Below, one piece after another: positions 24,281-32,344 of a stretch of DNA of 36,465 bases. Numbering within the stretch: the stretch's first letter is position 1; each line of letters opens with the position of its first letter. Both the position numbers and the translations under genes were made by a program. Under the pieces are notes generated by a model, which ran no database searches, had not been told where the DNA came from, and saw nothing but the letters and a program-made list of their open reading frames with translations. The stretch covers positions 1 through 36,465 of the forward strand of contig NZ_JAQTMS010000051.1 of assembly GCF_028714215.1 (NCBI RefSeq), given 5' to 3'. This stretch comes from Rhodoferax sp. GTDB taxonomy: Bacteria; Pseudomonadota; Gammaproteobacteria; Burkholderiales; Burkholderiaceae_C.

Positions 24281-25408
24281 CTACAAAATCCGGTCCAGCG
24301 CGCTGGCCAGCTGGGCTACCGTGCGGTCCACGTTATGCCATTTGTCGAGCCCGAACAGGCCGACCCGAAAAGTCGTGAAGTCGGCCGGTTCGTCGCATTG
24401 CAGCGGCACGCCGGCGGCCGTCTGCAGGCCTTCGGCCAGAAACTTGCGGCTGGACTGGATTTCGGGGTCTTCGGTGTAGCTCACCACCACCCCCGGCGCC
24501 TTGAAACCCTCAGCCGCCACACTGACGAAACCGCGACGCTCGAACAGGGCTCGCACCCTGGCGCCCAGCTCCATCTGCTCGGCGCGCACCTTGTCGAAGC
24601 CGTAGGCCTGGGTCTCTTTCATTACCTCGCACAGCTTGGTGAGCGCATCGGTGGGCATGGTGGCGTGGTAGGCATGACCACCGCCCTCATAGCTCTCCAT
24701 GATCTGCAGCCACTTCTTCAGATCGCAGGCAAAACTGCTGCTGGTCGTGCCGTCGATGGCGGCGCGGGCACGCTGGCCCAGCATCACCATGGCGCAGCAG
24801 GGCGAACCGCTCCAGCCTTTTTGCGGCGCGCTGACCAGGATGTCGACGCCGATGTCGACCATGTTCACCCACATCGCCCCTGAGGCAATGCAGTCCAGCA
24901 CAAACAGGCCGCCCACCTCGTGCACGGCCGCCGCCACGGCGCGCAGGTAGTCGTCGGGCAGCATCATGCCGCTGGAGGTTTCCACGTGCGGCGCAAACAC
25001 CAGATCGGGTTTTTTCTGGCGGATCGCGGCCACCACTTCGTCAATCGGTGCCGGCACCCAGGGCGCCTGCTTGGCAGTACCGACCGGGCGCGCCTTCAGC
25101 ACCGTCGATTCGGCGGCAATGCGGCCCATGTCCAGAATCTGCGTCCAGCGGTAACTGAACCAGCCGTTGCGCAGGATCAGCACCTTTTTATCGGTCGCGA
25201 ACTGGCGGCACACCGCCTCCATGCCAAAAGTGCCGCTGCCCGGCACGATCACCGCCGAGCGGGCGTGGTACACCGATTTCAGAATACCGGAGATGTCCTT
25301 CATCACGCTCTGAAAACTTTTCGACATATGATTGAGCGAGCGGTCGGTATAAACCACCGAGAATTCGAGCAAGCCGTCGGGATCGACGTGGGGCAGAAGG
25401 CCGGGCAT
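24281..25408 (-). CDS. Class V aminotransferase (serine-glyoxylate / alanine-glyoxylate type)
   Basis: The 375-residue PLP enzyme has VIVPGSGTFGMEAVCRQF (~52-69) near the substrate site, FAPHVETSSGMMLPDDYL (~135-152), LFVLDCIASGAMWVNMVDIGVDILVSAPQKGWSGSP (~164-199) in which Lys of APQKGW is the Schiff-base lysine, and a C-terminal RVGLFGLDKW. This matches the AGXT/SGAT/AEP-transaminase branch of class V. The substrate pair cannot be fixed by eye. AAAGGAG precedes ATG 25408. It lies 114 bp upstream of the hydratase and on the same strand; membership in the same pathway is uncertain. Confidence 0.9.
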   Translation of the reverse strand: MPGLLPHVDPDGLLEFSVVYTDRSLNHMSKSFQSVMKDISGILKSVYHARSAVIVPGSGTFGMEAVCRQFATDKKVLILRNGWFSYRWTQILDMGRIAAESTVLKARPVGTAKQAPWVPAPIDEVVAAIRQKKPDLVFAPHVETSSGMMLPDDYLRAVAAAVHEVGGLFVLDCIASGAMWVNMVDIGVDILVSAPQKGWSGSPCCAMVMLGQRARAAIDGTTSSSFACDLKKWLQIMESYEGGGHAYHATMPTDALTKLCEVMKETQAYGFDKVRAEQMELGARVRALFERRGFVSVAAEGFKAPGVVVSYTEDPEIQSSRKFLAEGLQTAAGVPLQCDEPADFTTFRVGLFGLDKWHNVDRTVAQLASALDRIL

Positions 25409-25540
25409 GGGAGGCTCCTTTACAAGTTGAAATCGGGTGTCGGTCGCCGCACGCGCCGACCAGTCCTGCCAGCATAGCACGCGGCCATCGGGGAAAATCC
25501 AGCCATCAACCCGAATGCCAATCGGTCACCGGCGCCAGCG

Positions 25541-26836
25541 TCATTGCCCCCAGGTGGCGAACATGGCCAGCACCACAGCGGCCATGCTGGCGGCCCCCAG
25601 CCAGCCCAGCAACTGCAGGCGCCGCGAGATGACAAAGCGGCCCATGATGTCGGAGCGCACCGCCATCAACATCATCACCACCATGACCGGGACCGAGATC
25701 ACGCCATTGATGACGGCGCTCCAGAACAGCGCCTTGATCGGGTCGATGGCCGTGAAATTGAGTGCCACGCCAAGCACCGTCGCGACCACCACAATGGCGT
25801 AAAAACCGCGTGCCTGCATGAACTGCAAACCCAGTCCCATGCGCCACTTGAACGATTCGGCGACCGCATAAGCGGCTGAGCCGGCAAGAATCGGCACCGC
25901 CAGCAAGCCGGTGCCGACGATGCCGGCACAAAACAGCATGAAGGCAAAATCCCCGGCCAGCGGGCGCAGCGCCTGCGCCGCCTGCGCCGAAGTCTGGATG
26001 TCGGTGACGCCGTGCAAATGCAGGGTCACAGCAGCCGTCAGCATGATGAAAAATGCCACGATGTTGGAAAACGCCATGCCAAGGTAGGTATCGACCTTGA
26101 TGCGTTGCAATTCGGCCGTTGCCTGTTTGGGCGCCTTGGTCAACGGCCGCTCGCCGGGCGTGGCCCGTTGCTCTTCGACTTCCTGCGAGGCTTGCCAGAA
26201 AAAGAGATACGGACTGATGGTGGTGCCGAACACCGCCACCACCGCCACCACGTAATCCGGTTTCAGCGACAGCGCCGGCAACAAGGTCTGGTAGAGCACC
26301 TGATCCCACGGAATCCTGACCACGAACACGGTCGCCACATAGGCCAGCAGCGCCATCGTCAGAGCCTTCAACAGCGGTGCATAGCGCGGAAAAGGCACCA
26401 GCACCTGCAACACCAGCGACAGCACGCCAAAGCCGATCGCGTACCAGTGCGCCGAGCCGCCAATGAGCAGTTGCAGCGCCGCTCCCATGGCGCCGATATC
26501 GGCCGCAATGTTGATGGTGTTGGCGACCAGCAGCAAGCCGACAACGGCGTACAGCAACCAGGGCGGGTAGTGCTTGCGGATGTTGGCGGCGAGTCCGTAA
26601 CCGGTGACGCGCCCGATCCGGGCGCTGACGGTCTGGATGCCTATCATCAATGGCAGGGTGAAGAAGGCGGTCCAAAGAATGCTGTAGCCAAAGGCCGCGC
26701 CAACCTGCGAGTAAGTGGCAATGCCGCTGGGATCGTCGTCCGCGGCGCCGCTGATCAACCCCGGCCCCAGCCGTGCCCACAAGGACTTCTTGTGGACCGG
26801 CGCAGTGCCTGGCTGGGGCGCACCAGGCAGTTTCAT
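25541..26836 (-). CDS. Nramp-related divalent metal transporter with altered metal-site motifs
   Basis: The 431-residue protein has about 11 hydrophobic segments and the Nramp/LeuT-like order. The first helix reads GPGLISGAADDDPSGIATYSQ where MntH has DPGN (Asp35 kept, Asn replaced by Gly38). The sixth helix reads FGTTISPYLFFWQASQE where MntH has V-M-P-H (Met replaced by Ser, His by Tyr, ~208-210). The soft Met ligand and Asn are therefore missing, so ion choice may differ from Mn/Fe; Mg-transporting and other Nramp-related clades also alter these residues. ATG 26836 is 3 bases past the stop of the crystallin-type gene, so the two are likely one operon. Confidence 0.9.
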   Translation of the reverse strand: MKLPGAPQPGTAPVHKKSLWARLGPGLISGAADDDPSGIATYSQVGAAFGYSILWTAFFTLPLMIGIQTVSARIGRVTGYGLAANIRKHYPPWLLYAVVGLLLVANTINIAADIGAMGAALQLLIGGSAHWYAIGFGVLSLVLQVLVPFPRYAPLLKALTMALLAYVATVFVVRIPWDQVLYQTLLPALSLKPDYVVAVVAVFGTTISPYLFFWQASQEVEEQRATPGERPLTKAPKQATAELQRIKVDTYLGMAFSNIVAFFIMLTAAVTLHLHGVTDIQTSAQAAQALRPLAGDFAFMLFCAGIVGTGLLAVPILAGSAAYAVAESFKWRMGLGLQFMQARGFYAIVVVATVLGVALNFTAIDPIKALFWSAVINGVISVPVMVVMMLMAVRSDIMGRFVISRRLQLLGWLGAASMAAVVLAMFATWGQ

Positions 26837-26839
26837 CCG

Positions 26840-27649
26840 CTAGGAACGGGGCTCGCCCGCCTGGTTCACGGTGATGGTCGGTCCGGGAGGCGTCGTCATC
26901 TGGACATTATGCTGCACACCGCGGAATTCGTAGGTCACGTCCCAAAACTCGGGCTGGGCCTGCGACGGCACGCTGGCGCAACGCTGCACCTCTTGCGTTT
27001 GAACTTGTTGCGCGTTGCTGTCGCGCCCGGCATTGGCACCCAGCGCCGCCCCGGCCATGACGCCGCCGACGGTAGCCAGGTCCTTGCCGCTGCCGCCGCC
27101 GATCTGATGCCCCAGAATACCGCCTAGCAGTGCTCCGGCCAGTGCGCCGGGGACGTTCACGTCACCGCGCTGCGGCACTTGCTCGCGTTCCAGCCAGCAG
27201 CGCTGCTGCGGTGGCCCGACCACGGCGCGCACGGAAATGACTTTCGCCTCATAAAGCCGCTCATTGTTGCGTCGCCGGTTGTCGTACACCGGAGCCGGGG
27301 GCGGCGCATAGCGCTGGTCATCGATGCGCGCTTTTTGACTCACGCTGCGCACCGACGAAACACGGTCGTTCAGGCCCATGGCGGCCAGCGAAGCATAGCG
27401 GCCCGGACGCAGCACCACGCAGCGGCCGGCAAAGCGGACCTCCTCGCAAACCTCCCAGCGCTCGCGCAGCACCACGACCGAGGAGGCACGGTCGTTGAAG
27501 CCATAGCGATTCAGGTCGCCTATCCTTTTCTCGGCGGTAAAAGAGCGCCCCTGAAAATTGTCATGTTCGTAGAAAATGACCTGTGCCATGAGCTGAGAGG
27601 AAATAGCCAGCGCGGCCAACGCCAGCAGGTTTCTGAAAATTGCATTCAT
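26840..27649 (-). CDS. Secreted beta/gamma-crystallin plus glycine-zipper protein, one crystallin domain
   Basis: The 269-residue protein has a Sec signal (1-22, ending LMAQ). A single beta/gamma-crystallin-like unit follows (~23-110: VIFYEHDNFQGRSF, then YGFNDRASSVVV and LNDRVSSVR). After a Pro/Arg linker comes a glycine-zipper membrane region (~160-205: GALAGALLGGILGHQIGGG) and a C-terminal beta-rich tail ending GPTITVNQAGEP. It is a paralogue of the protein at 34153-35259, which has two crystallin units. Such glycine-zipper proteins are usually outer-membrane or envelope-associated. GGAG stands 8 bases before ATG 27649. The Nramp-like gene follows almost directly. Confidence 0.88.
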   Translation of the reverse strand: MNAIFRNLLALAALAISSQLMAQVIFYEHDNFQGRSFTAEKRIGDLNRYGFNDRASSVVVLRERWEVCEEVRFAGRCVVLRPGRYASLAAMGLNDRVSSVRSVSQKARIDDQRYAPPPAPVYDNRRRNNERLYEAKVISVRAVVGPPQQRCWLEREQVPQRGDVNVPGALAGALLGGILGHQIGGGSGKDLATVGGVMAGAALGANAGRDSNAQQVQTQEVQRCASVPSQAQPEFWDVTYEFRGVQHNVQMTTPPGPTITVNQAGEPRS

Positions 27650-28026
27650 TGACATCTCCAAGTAAAAATTTGTGCTCACCCAAGCCCGCATCCAAACCCG
27701 GGGCGCCAATCAAGTGTCGGTTGCCCGCCACGGCATGAACAGCGGACGGCTCCACCTGCCGCGGTAGTCAATGTCCTACATCTGCCGCTTGACGGGCGGC
27801 CATTGCGCCACGGCGCGCCAACCGTGTAGGAATCGTCTGACAATCTGGCGCGCTAGCCGGCGCTAGATTTGCCGCGACTTATGATGCATATTGGAGTCAA
27901 GCTTTGTTTTCTGCCACCGTCACACCGGCTCCCCGGGCGGCACGGTGCGGCACTGAACAGGGCTTGGAGACAAGGCAAAATGCAGCGTTTAAGCCTAAAT
28001 GGACGCCAAGGAAGAAGCACAGTTTC
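27650..28026. promoter_or_regulatory. Divergent regulatory region between crystallin and receiver genes
   Basis: This 377-bp gap holds no supported gene. TCCTACA (27774-27780) and TGTAGGA (27825-27831) form an inverted pair 44 bases apart, a possible operator pair for a dimeric regulator. A GC-rich palindromic stretch (ggcgcgctagccggcgctag, ~27847-27866) follows. The receiver frame could be read from a TTG at 27904 with GGAG upstream, but no domain is encoded there. Confidence 0.4.
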
Positions 28027-28437
28027 ATGCAGTCACTCAAAACCTATATCGTCGAGGACAACCCCCTCATTCGTGAAAGCCTGATAGCCACGCTGGAAGA
28101 ACTGCTGCCGCTTCAAGTGATGGGCACGGCCGAGGATGAAGCCGCGGCGGTGCAGTGGTTGACGCAGCCCGGCAACGAGGCGGATCTGGTGATCGTCGAC
28201 ATCTTTCTGAAGGCCGGTTCGGGCCTGGGCGTGCTCAAGGCGGCAGCCGAGATGGCGCCGCAGTTCGGGCTGGTGGTGCTGAGCAACTACGCCACCCCGG
28301 ACATGCGCCGGCGCTGCCTGGAACTGGGCGCGCACCGGGTATTCGACAAGTCCAACGAGATCGATGCGCTGATCCACTACTGCAGTGAACTGGCGGTGGG
28401 CCAGGCCGATATCGGCAAGCAGCGCGCGCTGTTCTGA
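28027..28437 (+). CDS. Single-domain response regulator (receiver only)
   Basis: The 136-residue protein is one receiver domain: KTYIVEDNPLIRESL (acidic pair 10-11), LVIVDIFLKAGSG with phospho-acceptor Asp58, LVVLSNYA with the Ser switch residue (~82), and VFDKSNE with the conserved Lys (~105). It has no output domain; about 16 residues after the last helix end it. Such proteins pass phosphate on or bind a target protein. It faces the LuxR-type regulator gene with only 5 bp between stops, near the CHASE3 kinase, so phosphate sharing is possible. AGGAAG lies somewhat far upstream of ATG 28027. Confidence 0.9.
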   Translation: MQSLKTYIVEDNPLIRESLIATLEELLPLQVMGTAEDEAAAVQWLTQPGNEADLVIVDIFLKAGSGLGVLKAAAEMAPQFGLVVLSNYATPDMRRRCLELGAHRVFDKSNEIDALIHYCSELAVGQADIGKQRALF

Positions 28438-28442
28438 GGGGC

Positions 28443-29075
28443 TTATTGAATCAAGCCGTTTTTCAACGCGTAATAAGTCAGGTCGCTGTTGGATTCGAGT
28501 TTCATTTTTTCCATCACCCGGGTGCGGTAGGTGCTGACCGTCTTGACGCTGAGCGACATGCCTTGGGCCATATGGCCGATCGCCTCGCCCTTGGCCAGGC
28601 GCAGAAACACCTGCAACTCGCGTTCCGACAGGTTTTCATGAAGCGGCTTGTCGCCCTCGGCGCCCAAGCCCTCGGCCAGACGTTCGGCAACGCCCGTGGT
28701 GATGTACTTGCGCCCGCGGCACACGGTGCGGATCGCCCGGACGATTTCTTCCGGGTCGCATTCCTTGTTCAAGTAGCCGCTGGCGCCTTGGCGCAGCAAG
28801 GTGGTGGCGTAATGCTCTTCCGGAAAACTGCTCAGGATCAGCACCGGCAAGTCGGGTGCGCGCGCCTTGATGGCAGCCAGCGCCTCGACACCGCTGAAGT
28901 CCGGCATCGAGATATCCATCACAATCACGTCAAGCTCGCCCTTGCGCACGATGTCGATCGCCTGGCGCCCGCTGGCCGCTTCGGCAACAACGACAAAGTC
29001 GATCTGGTCGGAAAAAAAATGTCGCAGCCCGGCGCGCAGCATCGGGTGGTCGTCAACAATGGCAATTCGAATCAT
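28443..29075 (-). CDS. NarL/FixJ-type response regulator with LuxR HTH
   Basis: The 210-residue protein has a receiver (MIRIAIVDDHPMLRAGL, Asp54 in VIVMDISMPDFSG, LILSSFP, YLNKE) and a C-terminal LuxR-type helix-turn-helix (LSERELQVFLRLAKGEAIGHMA, then LSVKTVSTYRTRVMEKM). It should bind DNA as a dimer when phosphorylated. It is divergent from the CHASE3 histidine kinase gene across 67 bp, the usual layout of a NarL/NarX-like pair. The frame extends to 29318, but ATG 29075 begins the receiver. Confidence 0.95.
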   Translation of the reverse strand: MIRIAIVDDHPMLRAGLRHFFSDQIDFVVVAEAASGRQAIDIVRKGELDVIVMDISMPDFSGVEALAAIKARAPDLPVLILSSFPEEHYATTLLRQGASGYLNKECDPEEIVRAIRTVCRGRKYITTGVAERLAEGLGAEGDKPLHENLSERELQVFLRLAKGEAIGHMAQGMSLSVKTVSTYRTRVMEKMKLESNSDLTYYALKNGLIQ

Positions 29076-29142
29076 GGTGTGTGGCGGTGCTCCATGCGGC
29101 GGAGTCGCACATTTGGAGAATAGGCCAACGGTGAGTATTCTA

Positions 29143-30504
29143 ATGGTCATGAAACACATCCGACTCGTCTTCGTGCTGGCCTGCCTGGCGGCGCTGGCAA
29201 CCATGTTCATCAGCGAAAGCTCGTATTGGCGCTCGCTCAGCACGCACGAGGAACTGGGGGCCACCGGGGCCGCGCGCATGAACATCAGCGAGTTGCAGCT
29301 CAGTATCCTGACGGCCATGACCGCGCAACGCGGCTATCTGCTGACCGGTAGCCAGGAGTATCTCCAGCCCTACCAGCAGGCACTGGAGAAAGTCAGTGAA
29401 TCTTTCCGTGCGCTGGACCGGTACTACGCCGAAAAGCCCGAGCACCGGGAAGTGCTGGCCAAATTGCATGCCGCGGTCGACCTCGAGCTGGCGGAACTCG
29501 CAACCACCATGCGCTTGCGCGATGACGGCCAGCTTGAGGCCGTCAAGACACTCATTTTGAGCAACGTCAAAGAGGAGGAGGTTGTCGAACTGCGCCGGCT
29601 CGGCGACCAACTGCTGGAACATGAGATGTTCAACATGGTGGAAAGCCGCGACAGCATGTACCACACGCTGCTGTGGCATCGCTTGGGCGTGGCGCTGTTC
29701 AGTGCCGCCAATTTGCTGGCCCTGTTCATCTACATGCGCCAGACCGGCACTTTCGAGAGAAAGCAGGAAGAGCTGCGGCGCATGGTGCAAGCCGACCGCG
29801 ACCGGCTGGAAAGCAAGGTCAAACAACGCACGCTGGAGCTGACCGAGCTGACGCATCACCTGCAAACGGCGCGCGAGGACGAGCGCAGCCGGCTGGCGCG
29901 CAACCTGCACGATGACCTGGGTGCGCTGCTCACCTTGGCCAAGCTCGACGCCGCCCGCGTCAAGTCGCGGCTGGCCGGCGCGCCCCCCGAGACACTGGAG
30001 CTGCTGGCCCACCTGGTCGAAACCCTCAACAGCAGCATTGCACTGGGACGCAACATCATCGAAAACCTGAGGCCGTCGGCCCTGGGCAACCTGGGATTGG
30101 TGGCGGCGCTTGAAATTCTGGCGCGCGAGTTCGCGGAACACTCGGGCATCGATGTTCAATGCTCGCTGGAACCGGTCGAGCTGGAGGCGACGGCCGAATT
30201 GATGGTCTACCGCCTGGTTCAGGAAGCCATCACCAACATTGTCAAATACGCCCAGGCCAGCCATGTCCGGGTGCACCTGGGCACACACGACGGCCAGGTC
30301 GTGGTCTCGGTTCGCGACGATGGCGTCGGCTTCGACACCACCGTGCAAGCGCGCTCCGCGTACGGGCTGCTGGGCATGCGTTTTCGCATCCAGGCCCACG
30401 GCGGGACCATGACGCTACAGTCGACGCCGGGACAAGGCACCCTGATTCAGGCCACGCTGCCGCCGGCGCTGCCAACCAAGCCGCCGGACGTCGACCTGCC
30501 CTAG
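29143..30504 (+). CDS. CHASE3-domain sensor histidine kinase (HisKA_3, NarX-type)
   Basis: The 453-residue protein has a membrane helix (~5-24), a periplasmic CHASE3-like domain (~45-175, with AMTAQRGYLLTGSQEYLQPY), a second helix (~182-198), a coiled-coil linker, then a HisKA_3 dimerisation domain with His256 (ARNLHDDLGALL). The ATPase domain has N365 (EAITNIVKYA), DDGVGF (~392) and GLLGM (~408). It phosphorylates LuxR-type regulators, most likely the divergent one at 28443-29075. ATG 29143 has GGTGAG 7 bases upstream; ATG 29149 and GTG 29131 are alternatives. CHASE3 ligands are unknown. Confidence 0.94.
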   Translation: MVMKHIRLVFVLACLAALATMFISESSYWRSLSTHEELGATGAARMNISELQLSILTAMTAQRGYLLTGSQEYLQPYQQALEKVSESFRALDRYYAEKPEHREVLAKLHAAVDLELAELATTMRLRDDGQLEAVKTLILSNVKEEEVVELRRLGDQLLEHEMFNMVESRDSMYHTLLWHRLGVALFSAANLLALFIYMRQTGTFERKQEELRRMVQADRDRLESKVKQRTLELTELTHHLQTAREDERSRLARNLHDDLGALLTLAKLDAARVKSRLAGAPPETLELLAHLVETLNSSIALGRNIIENLRPSALGNLGLVAALEILAREFAEHSGIDVQCSLEPVELEATAELMVYRLVQEAITNIVKYAQASHVRVHLGTHDGQVVVSVRDDGVGFDTTVQARSAYGLLGMRFRIQAHGGTMTLQSTPGQGTLIQATLPPALPTKPPDVDLP

Positions 30505-30537
30505 CCGCCTGCCGCGCTGGGCACGCGGGATGCTAGG

Positions 30538-30696
30538 TCATAGCCGTCCCATCAGCAGCAAGATCACAACGATCAGCACGATCAATCCCAGCCCTCCGCT
30601 GGGTCCGTAACCCCAGCCCCGGCTGTGCGGCCAAGTCGGAATGACGCCGATCAGCATCAGAATCAAAACCAGCAACAAAATGGTACCCAGGCTCAT
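30538..30696 (-). CDS. Small membrane protein, DUF3309 family
   Basis: This 52-residue protein reads MSLGTILLLVLILMLIGVIP, then a WPHSRGWGYGPSGGLGL turn and LIVLIVVILLLMGRL: two membrane helices around a Gly/aromatic loop, as in DUF3309. Function unknown; such genes are often stress-linked. AAGGGGAAG stands before ATG 30696. It converges on the kinase gene, where CCTAGC (30500-30505) and GCTAGG (30532-30537) could pair. Confidence 0.88.
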   Translation of the reverse strand: MSLGTILLLVLILMLIGVIPTWPHSRGWGYGPSGGLGLIVLIVVILLLMGRL

Positions 30697-30986
30697 GGTC
30701 TTCCCCTTGAAGTAATGCGTGAATAGAAGCCGGAACGACCAAGCTGGTCGGACTCCGAACAGCCGCAGCTTAGGGAACCGCGGAGGCAACTTCTGTGCGT
30801 TGTCCAACACAGCCGGAAATTGTTGCGCCGTGGATGGACAACCTTCGCCGGTATGTGGGAAAGCGCACCGACCGCAGGCAGTTGCCTGGTTACGCTCACC
30901 ACAGCTGTCGAAAGAGATGAGCTTGAGACAGCCCCCGCTGAGCCACGCTCAGTCCCGGCATGACCTGAACCATGGGAGTTATCACT

Positions 30987-31271
30987 ATGTCGAAAAGAGA
31001 CGCGTATATCGCCAAAATCAAACTTCAACTGGACCAGTTGAATGCAAAAATGAAGCAACTGGAGGCCAAGGCCAATGAGGTCAAGGCCGATGCGCAGGAG
31101 CAGTACAAGCAGGAAATGAACCTGCTGCGCCGCCAATCCAGGCTGGCCACGGCCAAACTGGAAGAACTGAAGGCCGCCACCGAAGCCACCTGGGAAAGCA
31201 TGGTCGCCGAAATGGAAAAAGTCAGCGATGCCTTTACCCATGCCTTCCATTACTTCAGGTCGCAACTGTAA
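30987..31271 (+). CDS. Small coiled-coil protein
   Basis: The 94-residue protein is charged and almost all helical. KIKLQLDQLNAKMKQLEAKANEVKADA shows heptad-like Leu/Ala spacing, and the C-terminus is HAFHYFRSQL. No signal peptide or membrane segment. GGGAG lies 8 bases before ATG 30987, which is better than the ATG at 30972. Short coiled-coil proteins of this type occur near envelope-stress genes; function unknown. Confidence 0.85.
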   Translation: MSKRDAYIAKIKLQLDQLNAKMKQLEAKANEVKADAQEQYKQEMNLLRRQSRLATAKLEELKAATEATWESMVAEMEKVSDAFTHAFHYFRSQL

Positions 31272-31779
31272 GGTTCCCCCTGAGTGCGTCAGCGCAGGGT
31301 TACCACTGGGCTCAAATCGGTGGGTGATCACGTTCTGCTGGCCATCGCTACCGGCGTCATCCTGTAACTGTTGCTGAATTATTGATTCCGAAATTCACGA
31401 CACCGCTCTGGCCAAGCCTGCCTGATGCAGATTGCTTTCGCAAGTCAATAACTGAGGTCCATGCGCGTGTGGGTCGAGGGCGCTGCGGTGGGTAGCTCCG
31501 CGAATGTCCTCCGGCCTGCGGCCTCCCCCTTTATTTGGCAAAACCCCAAGTCCACGCTACGCCACCCACCCCAGCGCCCTCGGCGGCGAGCGTCGGTGGT
31601 TCGCGTTGCTCGCACACCAACCCTGGCTGAAAGATCAGGCTGGCGGGGCGCTCAGCGCAGGTAAAGGAGGAGCCCGCAGGGCGGGGGACACGGAGCTGAG
31701 TGCCCCGTCAGCCTGATCCACCCGGAACGCTGAACGGAGCCTGGCAGGGCACCCTTTCGGGAAAGATCCATGTGAAGAC
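31272..31779. other. Gene-poor interval with GC-rich repeat-like DNA
   Basis: No gene is supported. From ~31461 the text (cgctgcggtgggtagctccgc, ggcctgcggcctccccc, gagcccgcagggcggggg) is GC-rich and repeat-like, similar in style but not clearly identical to the 21372-21981 mosaic. Short frames crossing it (31461-31716) show no domain. GTGCGTCAGCGCA at ~31284 recurs at ~35294. Confidence 0.45.
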
Positions 31780-31806
31780 AAAAAAAGACCCGGCACGATG
31801 GCCGGG
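31780..31806 (-). terminator. Intrinsic terminator after the glycine-zipper lipoprotein gene
   Basis: On the minus strand CCCGGC, six bases and GCCGGG form the stem (31789-31806), followed by TC and seven T (31780-31786). It lies about 80 bases past the stop at 31884. A second hairpin, CCCCC-tcgc-GGGGG, lies at ~31812-31825. Confidence 0.85.
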
Positions 31807-31883
31807 CCAAACCCCCTCGCGGGGGCCGCTCGATGAGAACCGGGCGGGCCTTGGAACTATTGGAGTCGTGCCGCCACGCCTGA

Positions 31884-32105
31884 CTATTTGGTCACTTCGT
31901 GACCAATGGCACCGCCCACCGCCGCGCCGGCGCCGGTGCACAGAAGACCGCCGCCGCACAGCACGTTACCGGCAACACCGCCGATAACGGCACCGGTGGC
32001 AGTACCTTTTTCCTGGTGGGTCATGCCAGCACAACCGGCCAGGCCAACCAGCGACACCAGCACGGCGGCCGGCAAACAAACAAGAATGCGTTTAAGTTGT
32101 TTCAT
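31884..32105 (-). CDS. Small glycine-zipper lipoprotein (OsmB/SlyB-like)
   Basis: This 73-residue protein has a lipoprotein signal (VSLVGLAGC, lipid Cys25) and a glycine-zipper segment GTATGAVIGGVAGNVLCGGGLLCTGAGAAVGGAIGHEV. The family includes osmotically inducible envelope lipoproteins. GGAG stands close before ATG 32105. The last part, LLCTGAGAAVGGAIGHEV, has two extra Cys. Function is inferred only as envelope-associated. Confidence 0.9.
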   Translation of the reverse strand: MKQLKRILVCLPAAVLVSLVGLAGCAGMTHQEKGTATGAVIGGVAGNVLCGGGLLCTGAGAAVGGAIGHEVTK

Positions 32106-32344
32106 GAGAAATTTCTCCAAATGGACTTTAAGAAACAAGGCGTGGCGCGCAACTTGCGCCGTCACGGACGAAAACCAATTGTTTTCTCTTGCCAGGCCAC
32201 GGTCTGTGCGTCGGCGTACACACGATGAAATACTTTCGCCCGGATCGAAACCATTGGGGCCTGGTACCCGTCTGTGTCCCAGCGCACAGACAGGTTCAGA
32301 ATCTGCCGTGAACATCCAAAAAAACTTGAATGGGAGGAGACACG

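Noticed and set aside
31461..31716. Short plus-strand frames as genes
   Set aside because: They lie in GC-rich repeat-like DNA, overlap each other and lack domains or ribosome binding sites.
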